DNA from: Misgurnus anguillicaudatus
Taxonomy: Eukaryota; Chordata; Actinopteri; Cypriniformes; Cobitidae
Assembly (NCBI RefSeq): GCF_027580225.2
Contig: NC_073352.2
Coordinates: 4,838,501 to 4,902,500, forward strand
DNA: 64,000 nucleotides
Direction: 5' to 3'
Below the pieces are notes generated by a model. That model saw only the letters and a list, made by a program, of their open reading frames with translations, did not search any database and was not told the DNA's origin. The position numbers and the translations under genes are program-made. Of this stretch, positions 11,001 through 19,999 are shown piece by piece. Position 1 is the first letter of the stretch, and each line of letters starts with the position of its first letter.

Positions 11001-11658
11001 ATTGTTCTTAGAACGTCAAGAAAACTGGACACTTTTTACGTTGGCAAAGCATTTTTGGGAACTTACAGGGAACGTTCTTAGAACTTTTTTCCTGTTAGCT
11101 GGGTTCATCTACATCAACGTGCCATATTTTTTAAAATAAATTTATATTTTTCTGATTTCATATTTTAATAAGTCAGACTACGTCCATGTTTTTATACAGT
11201 CTATGGTTCAAAACAGTTCGGTTATGTCATGTGACTTCCCAGGGCATATTTCAATACAATATTTCACTGTAATAATACAGATTGCAAGATTTTACTGTAA
11301 AATAAGAGTTAAATGCTGTAAAATCCAAGGATACTATAGTTTTCACAGGTATTCATTGGGATATTACAGGGAAACTTAATTACAACAAGTTATGTGTTCA
11401 AACAGTAAAATGGTCTATATTGATACAGTATGGACTACAGTGTAATCCACACTACAAACACACTCTGTAGAGGAATGTTTGTGTAAAATCTATGTTCTAC
11501 TTTTTATAAACAAATTGTCTGCTAAATAATATAAACTGTAGACATAGAAACTTTCTGACTTTGTTACAAATGTTGGATTTAGAGATCTTACCTTTGAGAT
11601 AATTGGAGAAATAAATAGTTATTAGTCCCAGCAGATATATGTGCCATTTATCAACCAT
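2011..11658 (-). CDS. Two-Ig-domain membrane receptor with ITIM-bearing tail (8 exons, genomic span)
   Basis: The parts are a signal peptide (11592-11658), Ig1 (5504-5815), Ig2 (5065-5376), a transmembrane exon (3603-3680) and four tail exons (2978-3006, 2806-2880, 2521-2586, 2011-2079). All seven introns have GT/AG borders. Phases fit (1,1,1,1,0,0,0) and the joined frame is open for 335 codons, ending in TGA at 2011-2013. Both Ig domains keep the paired cysteines. The transmembrane segment has no charged residue, so pairing with a DAP12-type adaptor is unlikely. The tail carries VAYAEI and VTYVTV, which fit the ITIM consensus for recruiting SH2 phosphatases. By architecture this is an inhibitory-type leukocyte receptor of the large fish Ig-receptor families (NITR, DICP, CD300-like and relatives). 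The exact family is not recognised and the inhibitory role is inferred. A LINE and other repeats enlarge intron 1 to 5.8 kb. Confidence 0.85.
2521..2586 (-). CDS. Receptor exon 7: first ITIM
   Basis: The acceptor is TTTAG at 2591-2587 and the donor GTAAGT at 2520-2515. The 22 codons include EDVAYAEINHKK. VAYAEI fits the ITIM consensus (I/V/L/S)xYxx(I/V/L). In known receptors, phosphorylation of this tyrosine recruits SHP-1 or SHP-2; here that is inference from the motif. Confidence 0.82.
2806..2880 (-). CDS. Receptor exon 6: cytoplasmic tail
   Basis: The acceptor is TTCAG at 2885-2881 and the donor GTAAGT at 2805-2800. The exon has 25 codons in phase 0 (starts ESNKTTNPAV, ends PPTVHGN). No tyrosine is present; the PP pair is the only notable motif. 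Confidence 0.75.
2978..3006 (-). CDS. Receptor exon 5: juxtamembrane tail
   Basis: This 29-bp micro-exon lies between acceptor TTTCAG and donor GTAAGT. It encodes KRKMAQDSH after completing a glycine codon with the last G of exon 4. The KRK cluster continues the basic juxtamembrane anchor. Confidence 0.75.
3603..3680 (-). CDS. Receptor exon 4: transmembrane segment
   Basis: The acceptor CAG is at 3683-3681 and the donor GTGAGT at 3602-3597. The 78-bp exon encodes about 22 uninterrupted hydrophobic residues (VILAVSAAAVSLLALLLLWL), then FCNKRA. The positive NKR stop-transfer cluster puts the C-terminus in the cytosol. There is no acidic or basic residue inside the membrane span. Confidence 0.85.
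3719..4700. repeat. Interspersed repeat with GCACTTTATTTTAC end and degenerate ~110-bp tandem units
   Basis: This fills the intron between the membrane exon and Ig2. A GGTTGCACTTTATTTTAC end at 3720 recurs as GCAACACTTTATTTTAC near 4170. Between about 4290 and 4520 a unit of roughly 110 bp repeats (AGTAGTGTTTGTTATTAGTT, then TACAAATTGTAAGTAC). The same kind of end (GTAACACTTTATTTTACAG) bounds the MITE at 42546-42758. Confidence 0.5.
4873..5012 (-). mobile_element. tRNA-derived SINE
   Basis: Read on the minus strand, the sequence opens with TAGCTCAGTGGTAGAGC (tRNA A box) and, about 30 bases on, GGTTCAAACC (B box). A SINE body with GGGAACACACATACTGATAA and a TGTCGCTTTGCATAAAA segment follows, ending near CATAAATG. 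This is the layout of the widespread teleost tRNA-headed SINEs. It sits in the intron before the receptor's membrane exon, in the same orientation as the gene. Confidence 0.75.
5065..5376 (-). CDS. Receptor exon 3: second Ig domain
   Basis: The exon is 312 bp, the same length as exon 2, with acceptor TTTCAG at 5382-5377 and donor GTAAGA at 5064-5059. It encodes SVTLSC (first cysteine), MIWVNES (core tryptophan), SSSTKHCNSSLTTTLL and ELRCQI (second cysteine), ending in ARYTVKYS just before the membrane exon. NES and NSS are possible glycosylation sites. Extra cysteines in the CD region and before the E strand could form a further disulphide. Confidence 0.85.
5504..5815 (-). CDS. Receptor exon 2: first Ig domain (V-like)
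   Basis: The 312-bp exon has acceptor CAG at 5818-5816 and donor GTCAGT at 5503-5498, phase 1 at both ends. Landmarks in order are FCSDGGNVTLPC (first cysteine), HWFY (core tryptophan), LSLGSDCSLNIYKTTKEDHG and LYIC (second cysteine), followed by a VYLHF G strand. Possible N-glycosylation sites are NVT and NDS. The DHGLYIC motif is the normal F-strand signature of V-set domains. Confidence 0.85.
5880..6600. other. Receptor intron 1, no gene seen
   Basis: This is intron sequence upstream of the Ig1 exon. It contains a CCAGGCCTGGGATTAATCTAAACCCTG-like stretch (6043-6080) typical of short dispersed repeats. No further Ig exon or open frame with splice sites was found. Confidence 0.45.
6605..6897. 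repeat. Repeat rich in TTACTGTAA / CACAG motifs, with a possible second part near 11.25-11.46 kb
   Basis: The stretch starts CACTGCAAATTTTTT and is dense in ACTGTAA, TTACAGT and TCACAG. Its ends resemble the CACTGTAAAAA family seen at 36896-41529 and 62646-62852. A similar stretch lies at about 11255-11460. The LINE at 6911-10454 may therefore have landed inside one such element, but its right end was not fixed. Confidence 0.45.
6911..10454 (-). mobile_element. L2-type non-LTR retrotransposon, inactive
   Basis: On the minus strand the order is a GC-rich 5' part, an apurinic endonuclease domain, a reverse transcriptase domain and a short 3' end closing with CTTTGACCTTTGATCTTGACC repeats. ATTCAT(A/G)GTCAA borders both sides (6898-6910 and 10455-10467) and is a likely target duplication. 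The coding frame is broken at least twice, so it is dead. It lies inside intron 1 of the receptor gene in the gene's own orientation, where it could supply cryptic splice or polyadenylation signals. Confidence 0.82.
7064..8860 (-). pseudogene. LINE ORF2 C-terminal part: reverse transcriptase
   Basis: The frame holds the reverse transcriptase blocks in order: [60 protein letters not shown] and the catalytic FADD box. The usual L2 C-terminal motifs follow (NAAARLLTG, LHWLPV, RSFSIAGPTLWNSLP). The frame is open from about 8860 to the stop near 7064, with an ATG at 8731. Frameshifts near 8860 and 8985 cut it off from the endonuclease domain. Confidence 0.88.
8904..10466 (-). pseudogene. LINE ORF2 N-terminal part: endonuclease domain
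   Basis: The 520-residue frame has an Arg-rich region (RRKRPRRRRKRGG) and then the endonuclease signatures LINVRSLTNK, LTETWL, GDFNIH, LDLVLS and SDHMPVLF. These match the catalytic order N, E, D/N, SDH of L2 and CR1 endonucleases. Near 8985 an AGAGAG run shifts the frame; another frame continues to near 8860, where a second shift leads into the reverse transcriptase part. The long N-terminal half has no recognised domain beyond a hydrophobic stretch near residues 27-50. Confidence 0.85.
10480..11585. other. Receptor intron 1, repeats only
   Basis: No gene was seen. Near 11000-11105 a GGGAACGTTCTTAGAAC and CTGTTAGCTGGGTTC stretch looks like a common short fish repeat. From 11255 to 11460 the TTACTGTAA-type repeat described for 6605-6897 appears. 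Exon 1 of the receptor begins its donor site at 11591. Confidence 0.45.
11592..11658 (-). CDS. Receptor exon 1: start codon and signal peptide
   Basis: On the minus strand the ATG at 11658-11656 opens 22 codons: a short polar start (MVDKWHIY), then a hydrophobic core (LLGLITIYF), then the donor GTAAGA at 11591-11586. The exon ends in phase 1. Its last G joins the GT that opens the Ig1 exon to make a glycine codon, exactly as needed. Before the ATG the minus strand reads AGAAAAAGAAAA. The upstream sequence is repeat-rich and no promoter was recognised. Confidence 0.8.
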
Positions 11659-11659
11659 T

Positions 11660-11962
11660 TTTCTTTTTCTGTTAGTCTTCCTCTTTTTATTTTTTAGTCA
11701 TAACTCTTCTTTTAAACATCATCAGCTCTTCCTGCATGTTGTAATTATTACAAAATATACAAATGTGTTCCCTTTTTTAGACATTTTTGTTGAACAGGTA
11801 TTGCTTCAGTACAAATGTTATTTGCTGTTCAATGTTCAATGCCATTTGTCTAATATCATCTTTTATATGTCAGCAACTTCTGAATTATGCAAATTAAAAG
11901 ATTTTAAAAGAACAACAGTGTTGTTAAATTGTTCTTTGATATTTACATAGAAGATATGTAAC
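11660..11962. other. Upstream of receptor exon 1; left half of repeat R0
   Basis: No TATA or other clear promoter element was identified. From about 11910 the sequence TTAAATTGTTCTTTG matches the inverted paralogue near 49,540. It is therefore the left edge of the older repeat (R0) into which element E1 inserted. TAAC at 11959-11962 is the left target duplication of E1. Confidence 0.5.
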
Positions 11963-12466
11963 TGTCACGGGGTGACTTTGGAAAGGGCGGAACTGAAAGT
12001 GGTGGAGGATTAGTTCCGCCCGGACCATATTTTGCAAACACCGCCCACTTCCAGGAATGCCGGCGAACCCAAATCGGTGTGTTATTGGGAACAGGTGCCT
12101 TGTTTAGCGTGGGGATCACTGATTGGGCAATTCGGTGGAGAAGAGACACATAAATAGGGCATCAGAAACACAGGAAGAGGAAGTTGACTTCCAGCAGATC
12201 CTGCAAGTAGAACGGAGCGATTGGGCATTTGGAGTAATACAGATGTGCTGGGCATTTGAAGACTCGCAAAGCGAGCCAAAGGAGTGGGCAAACGAAACTA
12301 TACAGGTTTGAGAAACTGAAACTTTGTGTTGAATAAGAGAGAACTTTGTAGATCTGTGTTGCCTTTGTGAGAAGGTCGTAAGATGTGTGAGAGAACCGGC
12401 GCCACATGGATATCGTCCCGCTGATGGTGGTTGTGCGGATCGCTGAAGGAAAAGAGAGGAAGTGAG

Positions 12467-13921
12467 CATCAAACTACTTAAAGAGATATTCCCTGTAGTG
12501 TCAACCCCGGTTCTAAATATCTTTAACTCATCGCTAGAAATAGGATACGTTCCAACAGCTTTCAAACTAGCAGTTATTAAACCGCTGATTAAAAAACCAC
12601 AGCTTGATCAGGGAGAGCTTAATAACTTTAGACCAATCTCAAATCTCCCTTTTCTTTCGAAAATATTAGAAAAGGTAATAATAGTACATATGAAAAGTTC
12701 CAATCAGGATTCAGGCCCCACCATAGCACAGAGACAGCGTTGCTTAGAGTTACAAATGACCTCCTATTAACATCCGATCGTGGTGAAATCTCAATTCTTA
12801 TATTATTAGACCTTAGTGCAGCCTTTGACACAATAGATCATACAATCTTACTCAATAGACTAGAAAACTATGTTGGTATCAGTGGTCAGGCGGTAGCCTG
12901 GTTTAGGTCGTATCTAACCAATCGCTATCACTTTGTTTATGTAAACGAGAAAGAGTCATATCACTCCCTGGTTAAATACGGTGTACCGCAGGGATCGGTT
13001 TTAGGTCCTATCCTGTTCTCGTTATACATGTTACCTCTAGGAGACATTATCAGGAAACATAACATAAGTTTTCACTGCTATACGGATGATACCCAGCTTT
13101 ACATCTCCTCACATCCCAGCGAAACACACACGTTTTCTAAGCTAACAGACTGCCTTAGCGATGTTAGTGACTGGATGGCACATAACTTTCTTAAGCTGAA
13201 CTCCAATAAGACAGAGATACTTATTATTGAACCGAATCGCTACAAACATAATATGTCAGATTACAAGTTGCACATAGATGGCTGCACTGTGGTGCCATCT
13301 TCCACGGTTAGGAACTTAGGTGTGATGTTCGACAGCAACTTATCCTTCGATAGTCATATCGCCAACGTCTGCCGCACAGCATTCTTCCATCTTAGAAATA
13401 TCTCGAAAATACGCCATATACTGTCTACATCTGACGCAGAGAAGCTTATCCATGCTTTTATGACCTCTAGAATAGACTATTGTAACTCGCTACTCGGGGG
13501 ATGCCATGCAAATCAAGTAAACAAGCTTCAGCTAGTTCAAAACGCTTCCGCAAGGGTACTTACTTGATCTAAAAAGTACGACCACATAAGCCCAATTCTG
13601 GCATCTTTACACTGGCTACCAGTTAAATATCGCATACAATTTAAAATATCACTAATCACCTACAAAGCTTTAAATGGCCTAGCACCCTCATATCTTAGAG
13701 AATTACTATCAGAATACAATCCATCACGCACACTACGGTCGCAAAATTCTGGTCTCTTGATTATCCCTAGACTATCAAAAGTGTCTAAAAGTGGAAGGTC
13801 ATTTTCCTACTTAGCCCCTAAGCTCTGGAATGATTTACCAACCGATGTCCGAGAATCAGACACAGTCGATAATTTTAAATCTAGACTTAAAACTTTTATC
13901 TTCAACAAAGCATTCGCATAA
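12467..13921 (+). pseudogene. LINE reverse transcriptase remnant
   Basis: Motifs in order are [46 protein letters not shown], a catalytic box changed to [24 protein letters not shown] and YLAPKLWNDLPTDVR, ending NKAFA and TAA at 13919-13921. A frameshift or small deletion sits near 12690-12740, and TGA interrupts the frame at 13565-13567. The endonuclease domain is missing through 5' truncation. Confidence 0.85.
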
Positions 13922-14029
13922 TTTGTCTAGTAAAAGTACTTAACTCGAAATAGTTATTTGTACAGAACAAAGCACTCGCGGTCATAACACAGACCAACCA
14001 AATAAATAAATAAAAACCTTATCTTAACC

Positions 14030-15320
14030 TATAGTCGGATTGCGATTTTGGAACTTTCGTGTTCTTGTGAATAGTATGCCATACAAACCCGTTTGCCACT
14101 GAACCTGCATTAACGACGACAGTGGGGCCTCCAGCCTTAGTCAAACGGGTTGGCACGTATGGTTGGGTTGTGATTTTGGCATTTTCGTGTGTCTTGTGAA
14201 TAGTATGCCATACAAACCCGTTTGCCACTGAACCTGCATTAACGACGACAGTGGGGCTTCCGGCCTTAGTCAAACGGGTTGGCACGTATGGTTGGGTTGT
14301 GATTTTGGCGCTTTCTTTGTATTGCGAAAAGTATGCCATACAGACCAGTTTGCCACTGAACCTGCATTAACGACGACAGTGGGGCTTCCGGCCTTAGTCA
14401 AACGGGTTGGCACGTATGGTCGGGTTGCGATTTTGGCGCTTTCATGGGTCTTGTGAATAGTATGCCATACAGACCCGTTTGCCACAGAACCTGCATTAAC
14501 GACGACAGTGGGGCCTCCAGCCTTAGTCAAACGGGTTGGCATGTATGGTCGGGTTGTGATTTTGGAACTTTGGTGTGTCTTGTGAATAGTATGCCATACA
14601 AACCCGTTTGCCACTGAACCTGCATTAACGACGACAGTGGGGCCTCCAGCCTTAGTCAAACGGGTTGGCACGTATGGTCGGGTTGTGATTTTGGAACTTT
14701 CGTGTGTCTTGTGAATAGTATGCCATACAGACCCATTTGCCACTGAACCTGCATTAACGACGACAGTGGGGCCTCCAGCCTAAGTCAAACGGGTTGGCAC
14801 GTATGGTCGGGTTGTGATTTTGGAACTTTCGTGTGTCTTGTGAATAGTATGCCATACAAACCCGTTTGCCACTGAACCTGCATTAACGACGACAGTGGGG
14901 CCTCCAGCCTTAGTCAAACGGGTTGGCACATATGGTTGGGTTGTGATTTTGGCGCTTTCTTTGTATTGCGAAAAGTATGCCATACAGACCCGTTTGCCAC
15001 TGAACCTGCATTAACGACGACAGTGGGGCTTCCGGCCTTAGTCAAACGGGTTGGCACGTATGGTCGGGTTGCGATTCTGGCGCTTTCATGTGTCTTGTGA
15101 ATAGTATGCCATACTGACCCGTTTGCCACTGAACGTGCATTAACGACGACAGTGGGGCCTCCAGCCTTAGTCAAACGGGTTGACACGTATGGTCAGGTTG
15201 CGATGTTGGCGTTTTCTCGTGGTCTTGTAAATAGTATGCAATATAGACCCGTTTGCCACTGAACCTGCATTAACGACGACAGTGGGGTTACAGGCCTTAG
15301 TCAAACGGGTCGACAGGTTT
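14030..15320. repeat. Tandem array of a 128-129-bp unit (about 10 copies) in the LINE 3' region
   Basis: Each unit runs GGTTGGCACGTATGG, GATTTTGG, ATAGTATGCCATAC, CCGTTTGCCACTGAACC, TTAACGACGACAGTGGGG, CTTAGTCAAACGGG. Measured starts at 14151, 14280, 14408 and 14537 give periods of 129, 128 and 129. Because 129 is a multiple of three, the minus strand shows long pseudo-coding frames of a 43-residue repeat. The related LINE copy has only one unit (about 27375-27500), so the array is a private expansion of a LINE 3' segment. Confidence 0.9.
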
Positions 15321-15719
15321 CATTTTCTCTTAAAAATCGGAAGGTGACCCTTAGTTACCATATATACCGTCGCAGTGGGCCCCCAATTTGCAAAATCCTC
15401 AACTGTAGATAATATAATTATGCCGCAATAGTTAGTCTGTCTGAAACTAAGCTGATTAAACCCCATCACTGTGTGACACTTGCATTACATGTGAACGGCC
15501 CCTACGCTAATATGATTTTGTTTTTCTCTCCCTGTCTCGTCCTCGACCCTGAGGACAATGGGACAAACAGACCCAGTTCCGGTAGATGTGAAAGTCGGCA
15601 CACCTCTGATCTACTGGTCGTCCCTCAATGTGATGCCCAGCTGATGCCTGACCAACGATCACCGGCAGAACCCGCTTAATCTCCGCTTAATCTCCTTATC
15701 CGTTTATATGTGTGTATAT
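15321..15719 (+). other. LINE 3' untranslated region, left part
   Basis: This non-coding stretch matches 27520-27840 of the second LINE copy (GTGTGACACTTG, GTGAACGGCCCCTACGCTAA, TCCCTGTCTCGTCC, CAGCTGATGCCTGACCAA). It ends at the 8-bp duplication GTGTATAT at 15712-15719 and resumes at 29609. Confidence 0.75.
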
Positions 15720-15943
15720 TAGGGGTGGCACGGTTCATGAAAAAAATCCGAACCGTTCGGTTCGCTTGTCTCGGTTCGGAGCGCGTGTGTGTCGTACGGT
15801 TCAACGGTCCATGGCCTGCGCAATGTATGTAGCCTCGTGCCCTGTATGTGACCTCAGATAGCGTGTTCCCCTTTCGCGAATAGCGCGGAAGAAGAGGTGA
15901 CTGGTGTGGAGAGTGAGTGCTGCCGGTCATGTTACGTGTAGAA

Positions 15944-16119
15944 ATGGCAAGAGGGAGAGAAAAAGAAGTCTGCCCGCAGTTGGAGGATGCGCCAGCGTCG
16001 TATAAGTTTGGTGTGTGGAAATTTTTTTTATTTCATGTTACCTATGATGACAGCGGAAATAAAACAATAGATACAACCACACGCGACAGCCTTCTCTCCG
16101 ACCATTTATCTAATCTGAG
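15944..16119 (+). pseudogene. BED-like first exon of the hAT transposase (remnant)
   Basis: The frame from the ATG at 15944 reads PASYKFGVWKFF, FHVTYDDSGNKTID and then TTTRDSLL, ending at a possible donor GTAATG at 16120. The SYKFGVWK...F.VTYDDSGNKTID pattern is that of BED fingers in ZBED-type hAT transposases. The cysteine pair that should follow the TTT is absent, so the finger is incomplete. No downstream transposase exon was found before the right end. Confidence 0.65.
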
Positions 16120-16636
16120 GTAATGAACACTGTTTTACGTCTTTTCATATTCAGCGCTATTTTTAGCCTTTCGTTGATAAAACGAAAGCGGCTGATTTCC
16201 GCGTAGTTTCATTTTGCTAGCGTGTGAAAGTTGCGCGATCTTATTTCATAAACTGCCCCTTAAAGTAATCAGGACAGAAATGGTCAAAAGTGGACAAAAG
16301 AGACGGATTTAAATATTACAGATGTAAACGTTATGTTTCTCTCTCGTTCACATATTCTCTCTGCAGTATTTAAGCAGCCTCTCAGTGATAAATCTTAGAG
16401 CTACACTGAAGTTGGCATTTTGATAAAGGCAAGTTATCTTTGTGTGCTAAAAATGCACACAAAGTTCATGTAGATGGCAATACACATTCTCTTTTTTGCC
16501 AAATAAATGACAAGCATTTTGAAATCATCAATGTCTTCCCTCTCGCTGTGTCAAAATCTCACCTGGCTTTCCTCAGGGATGTTCCCAATAATGTGCTTAA
16601 AGTCAAATTCAGTTTGTGCATGATTACATGATATAA

Positions 16637-17150
16637 CCCACTAAACAAAAACACGTCCAAAAGACATTTTAAAAGTCATTATAACATCTTTGTCTACCGT
16701 TTAAAAGACGTCCACCGAGTAGCCAGAATGAAAGTTTTTGCAACGTCTTTTTTAGACGTCTTTTATGTGTTGAAATTAGACGTCCTACTGACATGCTTGA
16801 TGAACGTTTAAAAGACGTCCAGTGGGGAGCCAGAGACAACGTTCATTCAATGTCTTTTTTAGACGTCTTTTATGTGTTAAAATCAGACGTCCTACTGACA
16901 TGCTTGTTAAACGTTCAAAAGACATCCACTGGGGAGCCAGAGACAACGTTCATTCAATGTCTTTTCTAAACATCTTTTATGTGTTGAAATAAGACGTTCT
17001 ACTGACATGTTTGTTGAACGTTCAAAAGAAGTCCATGGAGTATCCAGAATGAAAGTTTTTGCAATGTCTTTTCTAGACGTCTTTTTTGTGTTGAAATTAG
17101 ACGTCCTACTGACATGCTTGCTAAACGTTTAAAAGACATCTTTTAAAGGA
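16637..17150. repeat. Tandem array with 107-bp period, rich in AGACGTCC/AACGTT
   Basis: GACGT(C/T)CTACTGACATG occurs at 16779, 16886, 16993 and 17100, giving a constant 107-bp period. Each unit also has AAAAGACGTCC, GCCAGA and TTTTAGACGTCTTTTATGTG. The array begins right after CCCACTAAACA at 16637, which is close to the inverse of TGTTTGGTGGG ending at 29429. The array may thus be the left arm of an element (16637-29429) nested in the hAT. Confidence 0.8.
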
Positions 17151-17499
17151 TGCTTTTCACATGTTCTTTATTGAAATCCAAGTGACATCCTTACAGGGTT
17201 TTTCGATGTCTTTGCAGACCTCTAAAAGACATTCTTCCAATTTTTTATTATGTTTAATTTCAGACATCCCTGTTGACCTCCATTTAAACCAGGTGTACGA
17301 TTTTACTTCTTAAGCCCACAAGTTCAAAATGGTCTTACCACCAAATATGCTACACAAGGGTTTGGACATCAACACTTTCAGGTACTGGATGTTGACAGTG
17401 TGAACACCTACTGCTTTACAATTTTAAAAACCCATCCCTTTGGCTGACATGTAACCATCCAAGAACTATAGGTGTGCAGAGACATTTTGTAATATGGGT

Positions 17500-18187
17500 C
17501 ACAGTATGTAGGAAAGATGAGGACGATGACAGGTAACACTAAACAGAACTTTATTTGACAGACTATGGGTAAATACCCATAACAGACAAGAACCGACAAT
17601 GAATAAAAACAATGGTAAGTGTGTGTGTGTGTATAAAAAAATTAAAGATGGTGGTTGAGGGGGTGCAAAAGAATTATGGGTAGTCCGGTGAGTGAGGGCA
17701 GATGATCCCTGCAAACTTGCGCCGTGGAGAGCAATGAAGAGTAGGAGGAGGTTCTGGAGGCAGATGGATTGCCAGGAGGAGGAAGAAAGATGCAGTCCAG
17801 GATGGGGCCTTGAGCAAGGGGACACATGAGCATGAGAAGCCATGGAGGAGTTGAAGGAGCCATCATGGAGGAGACCAGGGTGCCGACTGATGGACACAGA
17901 GCTGCAGACGGTGGGGGAAGAGCCTGAGATGTAACCAGACAGACACAGAGCCCGGCTGGAAACAAGGTGCTGGAGAGCCAAGGCTTTTATTGTGGCCAGC
18001 TTAAGTCACACCTGTGCAATAATCATGCATGTCTAATCAGCATGTTGATGTGCCACACCTGTGAGTTGGATTATCTTATCAAAGGAGAAGTGCTCACTTA
18101 CACCGATTTACACAGATTTCTGAACAATATTTATGAGAAATAGGCCTTTTGTGTACACAGAAAAAGTATATGTTTTACTATAGGCCT
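17500..18187. mobile_element. Fragment of a DNA transposon, probably Tc1/mariner-like
   Basis: From about 17975 the sequence TTTTATTGTGGCCAGCTTAA, CACACCTGTGCAATAATCATG and AAAGGAGAAGTGCTCAC resembles the end region of a very common fish Tc1/mariner-type repeat. The true terminus is lost at 18187, where a MITE follows. The stretch 17540-17960 has a 160-residue frame on the minus strand, proline- and serine-rich with no domain; it is not called a gene. Confidence 0.45.
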
Positions 18188-18485
18188 ACATCCCTGCTGA
18201 AAAAAACAGCATCACACCAGCATGGACCAGCATGGGAATTATGCTGGTCTATGCTGGTTTAGCTGGTGGTCACAGGCATACCAGCACCAAAACACAACAT
18301 ATGCTGGTATGACCAGCATGGGATGCTGGTGCTAATGCTGGTTTAACTGGTGCTAATGCTGGTTTGATGCTGGTTTAGCTGGTGCTAATGCTGGTGCTGG
18401 TTTAGCTGGTTTTCACTAGCAAACCAGCACCAAAACACAACATATGCTGGTCTTGCTTGTATGCTGTTTTTTTCAGCAGGGATGT
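18188..18485. mobile_element. Foldback MITE with ACATCCCTGCTGAAAAAAAC ends
   Basis: The terminal inverted repeat is about 25 bp, from ACATCCCTGCTG at 18188 to CAGCAGGGATGT at 18485. The interior is a run of ATGCTGGT/AGCTGGT and CCAGCATG words, so the whole 298-bp unit can fold back on itself. There is no coding potential. Confidence 0.85.
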
Positions 18486-19481
18486 CTTTGCAGAAAACTG
18501 AAACAAAAAAAGAAGGCAAAATACATTGTTTCCCTTTAGCTTCCAGACAAACTGTAGCAGTCAGAAATGTCATCTGCATTTGGCCAGAGAACCCACTGAG
18601 CAAAAACACGTCTAAAAGTAATCAAGATTTTTGTCTAACGTTTAAAAGATGTTCTATGATGTTCGAAGGGGAGCTGGGAGGCAAAATTTGGACTTGACTG
18701 TAATAAGAGCCACACCTACAACAACAGGTAGTGGGAAGTACAACTGGTTCCAAAATCAGTTCTACAAGTAACTATTTTTTAAAGATGTAGGCTCTATGCT
18801 AAAGCAGGCAGAAAAAATACAGTGGATGAGCACAAAAAAAACCCTTGGTGTTTGGTGTCATATTCATTTATAAACAACATAATGTTTTTACATGTTTTTT
18901 AGGCACAATTGTACTTGATGGAATAACCTTATTTTTATCACATGTTTCTTGTGTCATGCTCTTATACTTTCATTGCTGTTAGTTTATGTCAGTCCTGAGG
19001 TTTGCTTGCCAACAGACAATGGACTAATATGGACACAAATGTAGAAATGATGATTAAATGCAAGAAATGCAAAAAAAATACATTTTCAGCGGCTGTATAT
19101 TACATGAATGGTAGAGTATTGAATATATCCATGTGTCAATTTTATGTGATTTCTTGTTTTTATATAGCAGGTAGTTCTCCAGACTATTTGACAATAAATT
19201 CTTGATTTACAAAAAAATCCATATGAGTTCATATCAGTCTCTGGTCAGGTGTTCAGATAATATATTTTTGGCACAACCATAGACATCTACTATCTTCATA
19301 CAACAAAGAATTGGCCTTGTAAATGTTTCAGGAAAACGTGTAGACATCATAGCTTTTCATCTTCTCTAATTGCCATGGTTAAAATCCATACCATGCCAAT
19401 TATGTGATACCAATTTCACGTGTTTGCTCATACATAAGTTCTTACATATTTTTTTTAGTTCCTACAGTAGTTATTGCCTTG
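18486..19481. other. Non-coding stretch left of the LTR element
   Basis: At 18592-18665 CCCACTGAGCAAAAACACGTC and TTTGTCTAACGTTTAAAAG match the start of the 107-bp array at 16637, so this is a second truncated copy of that end. The rest is AT-rich with no credible frame. Confidence 0.5.
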
Positions 19482-19485
19482 ATAG

Positions 19486-19979
19486 TGAAGTGGTTTGTTT
19501 TAATCCGAATATGTGTATCAAATACCGAATATGTGTATCAAATACTTTACCATTATGTTTATATGTTTTTTCTATAATGTTTATATGTTTTTTCTATATG
19601 GATATAACCAGTTACTTTACCTTTATGTTTTTATGGTTTTCTATATGAAGTTCAGTTATAGGCATCACATAGTGTACCAGTGTGTGTGTGTGTAGAAAAT
19701 TACCAGAGGGTAAGAACAAAGGACCTACAGTCCCGGGAATGTGTTTCTATATAATATGAACCATATGTTGCTTCATGTTACAAACCCATGGGAATAGGAT
19801 TGCGTGCGAAGGCAGACTTAAATACTCTAGTACAGGGGAAAGTTTTTCAGTGAGTCTTGGAGATCGTGCAGGACTGCTCGGCTTTTATTCTGTCTGGTTA
19901 ATAAAAGTCTATCTTTTGAAAATGAAACCTACGGTTTGAGTATTTTATTCTTAAAGAACCCAAGAGGAAAACCACAACA
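19486..19979 (+). repeat. 5' LTR
   Basis: The LTR starts TGAAGTGG and ends CCACAACA. It has two short internal duplications (CCGAATATGTGTATCAAATA twice; GTTTATATGTTTTTTCTATA twice), a TATATAAT stretch near 19750 and AATAAA near 19900. That fits a U3-R-U5 layout. It is followed at 19982 by the primer binding site. Confidence 0.9.
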
Positions 19980-19981
19980 AT

Positions 19982-19999
19982 TGGCGCCCAACGTGGGAC
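19982..19999 (+). promoter_or_regulatory. Primer binding site, tRNA-Lys type
   Basis: TGGCGCCCAACGTGGGAC matches, apart from a base near its 3' end, the 3' end complement of tRNA-Lys1,2 used by several retroviral genera, including foamy viruses and betaretroviruses. The two-base gap from the LTR is normal. Confidence 0.85.

Noticed and set aside
14019..15186. Four minus-strand frames of 67-157 codons encoding a repeated 43-residue motif, looking like a repeat protein
   Set aside because: They follow the 128-129-bp satellite exactly; the frame is open only because 129 is a multiple of three. The 128-bp units break it. The same unit is non-coding 3' sequence in the other LINE copy.
14030..15320. 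CRISPR-like array
   Set aside because: The units are 128 bp, contiguous and have no unique spacers. The DNA is eukaryotic.
17499..17981. 160-codon minus-strand frame, Ser/Pro-rich
   Set aside because: It lies in a transposon fragment, overlaps another frame of 107 codons in a different phase, and has no domain.
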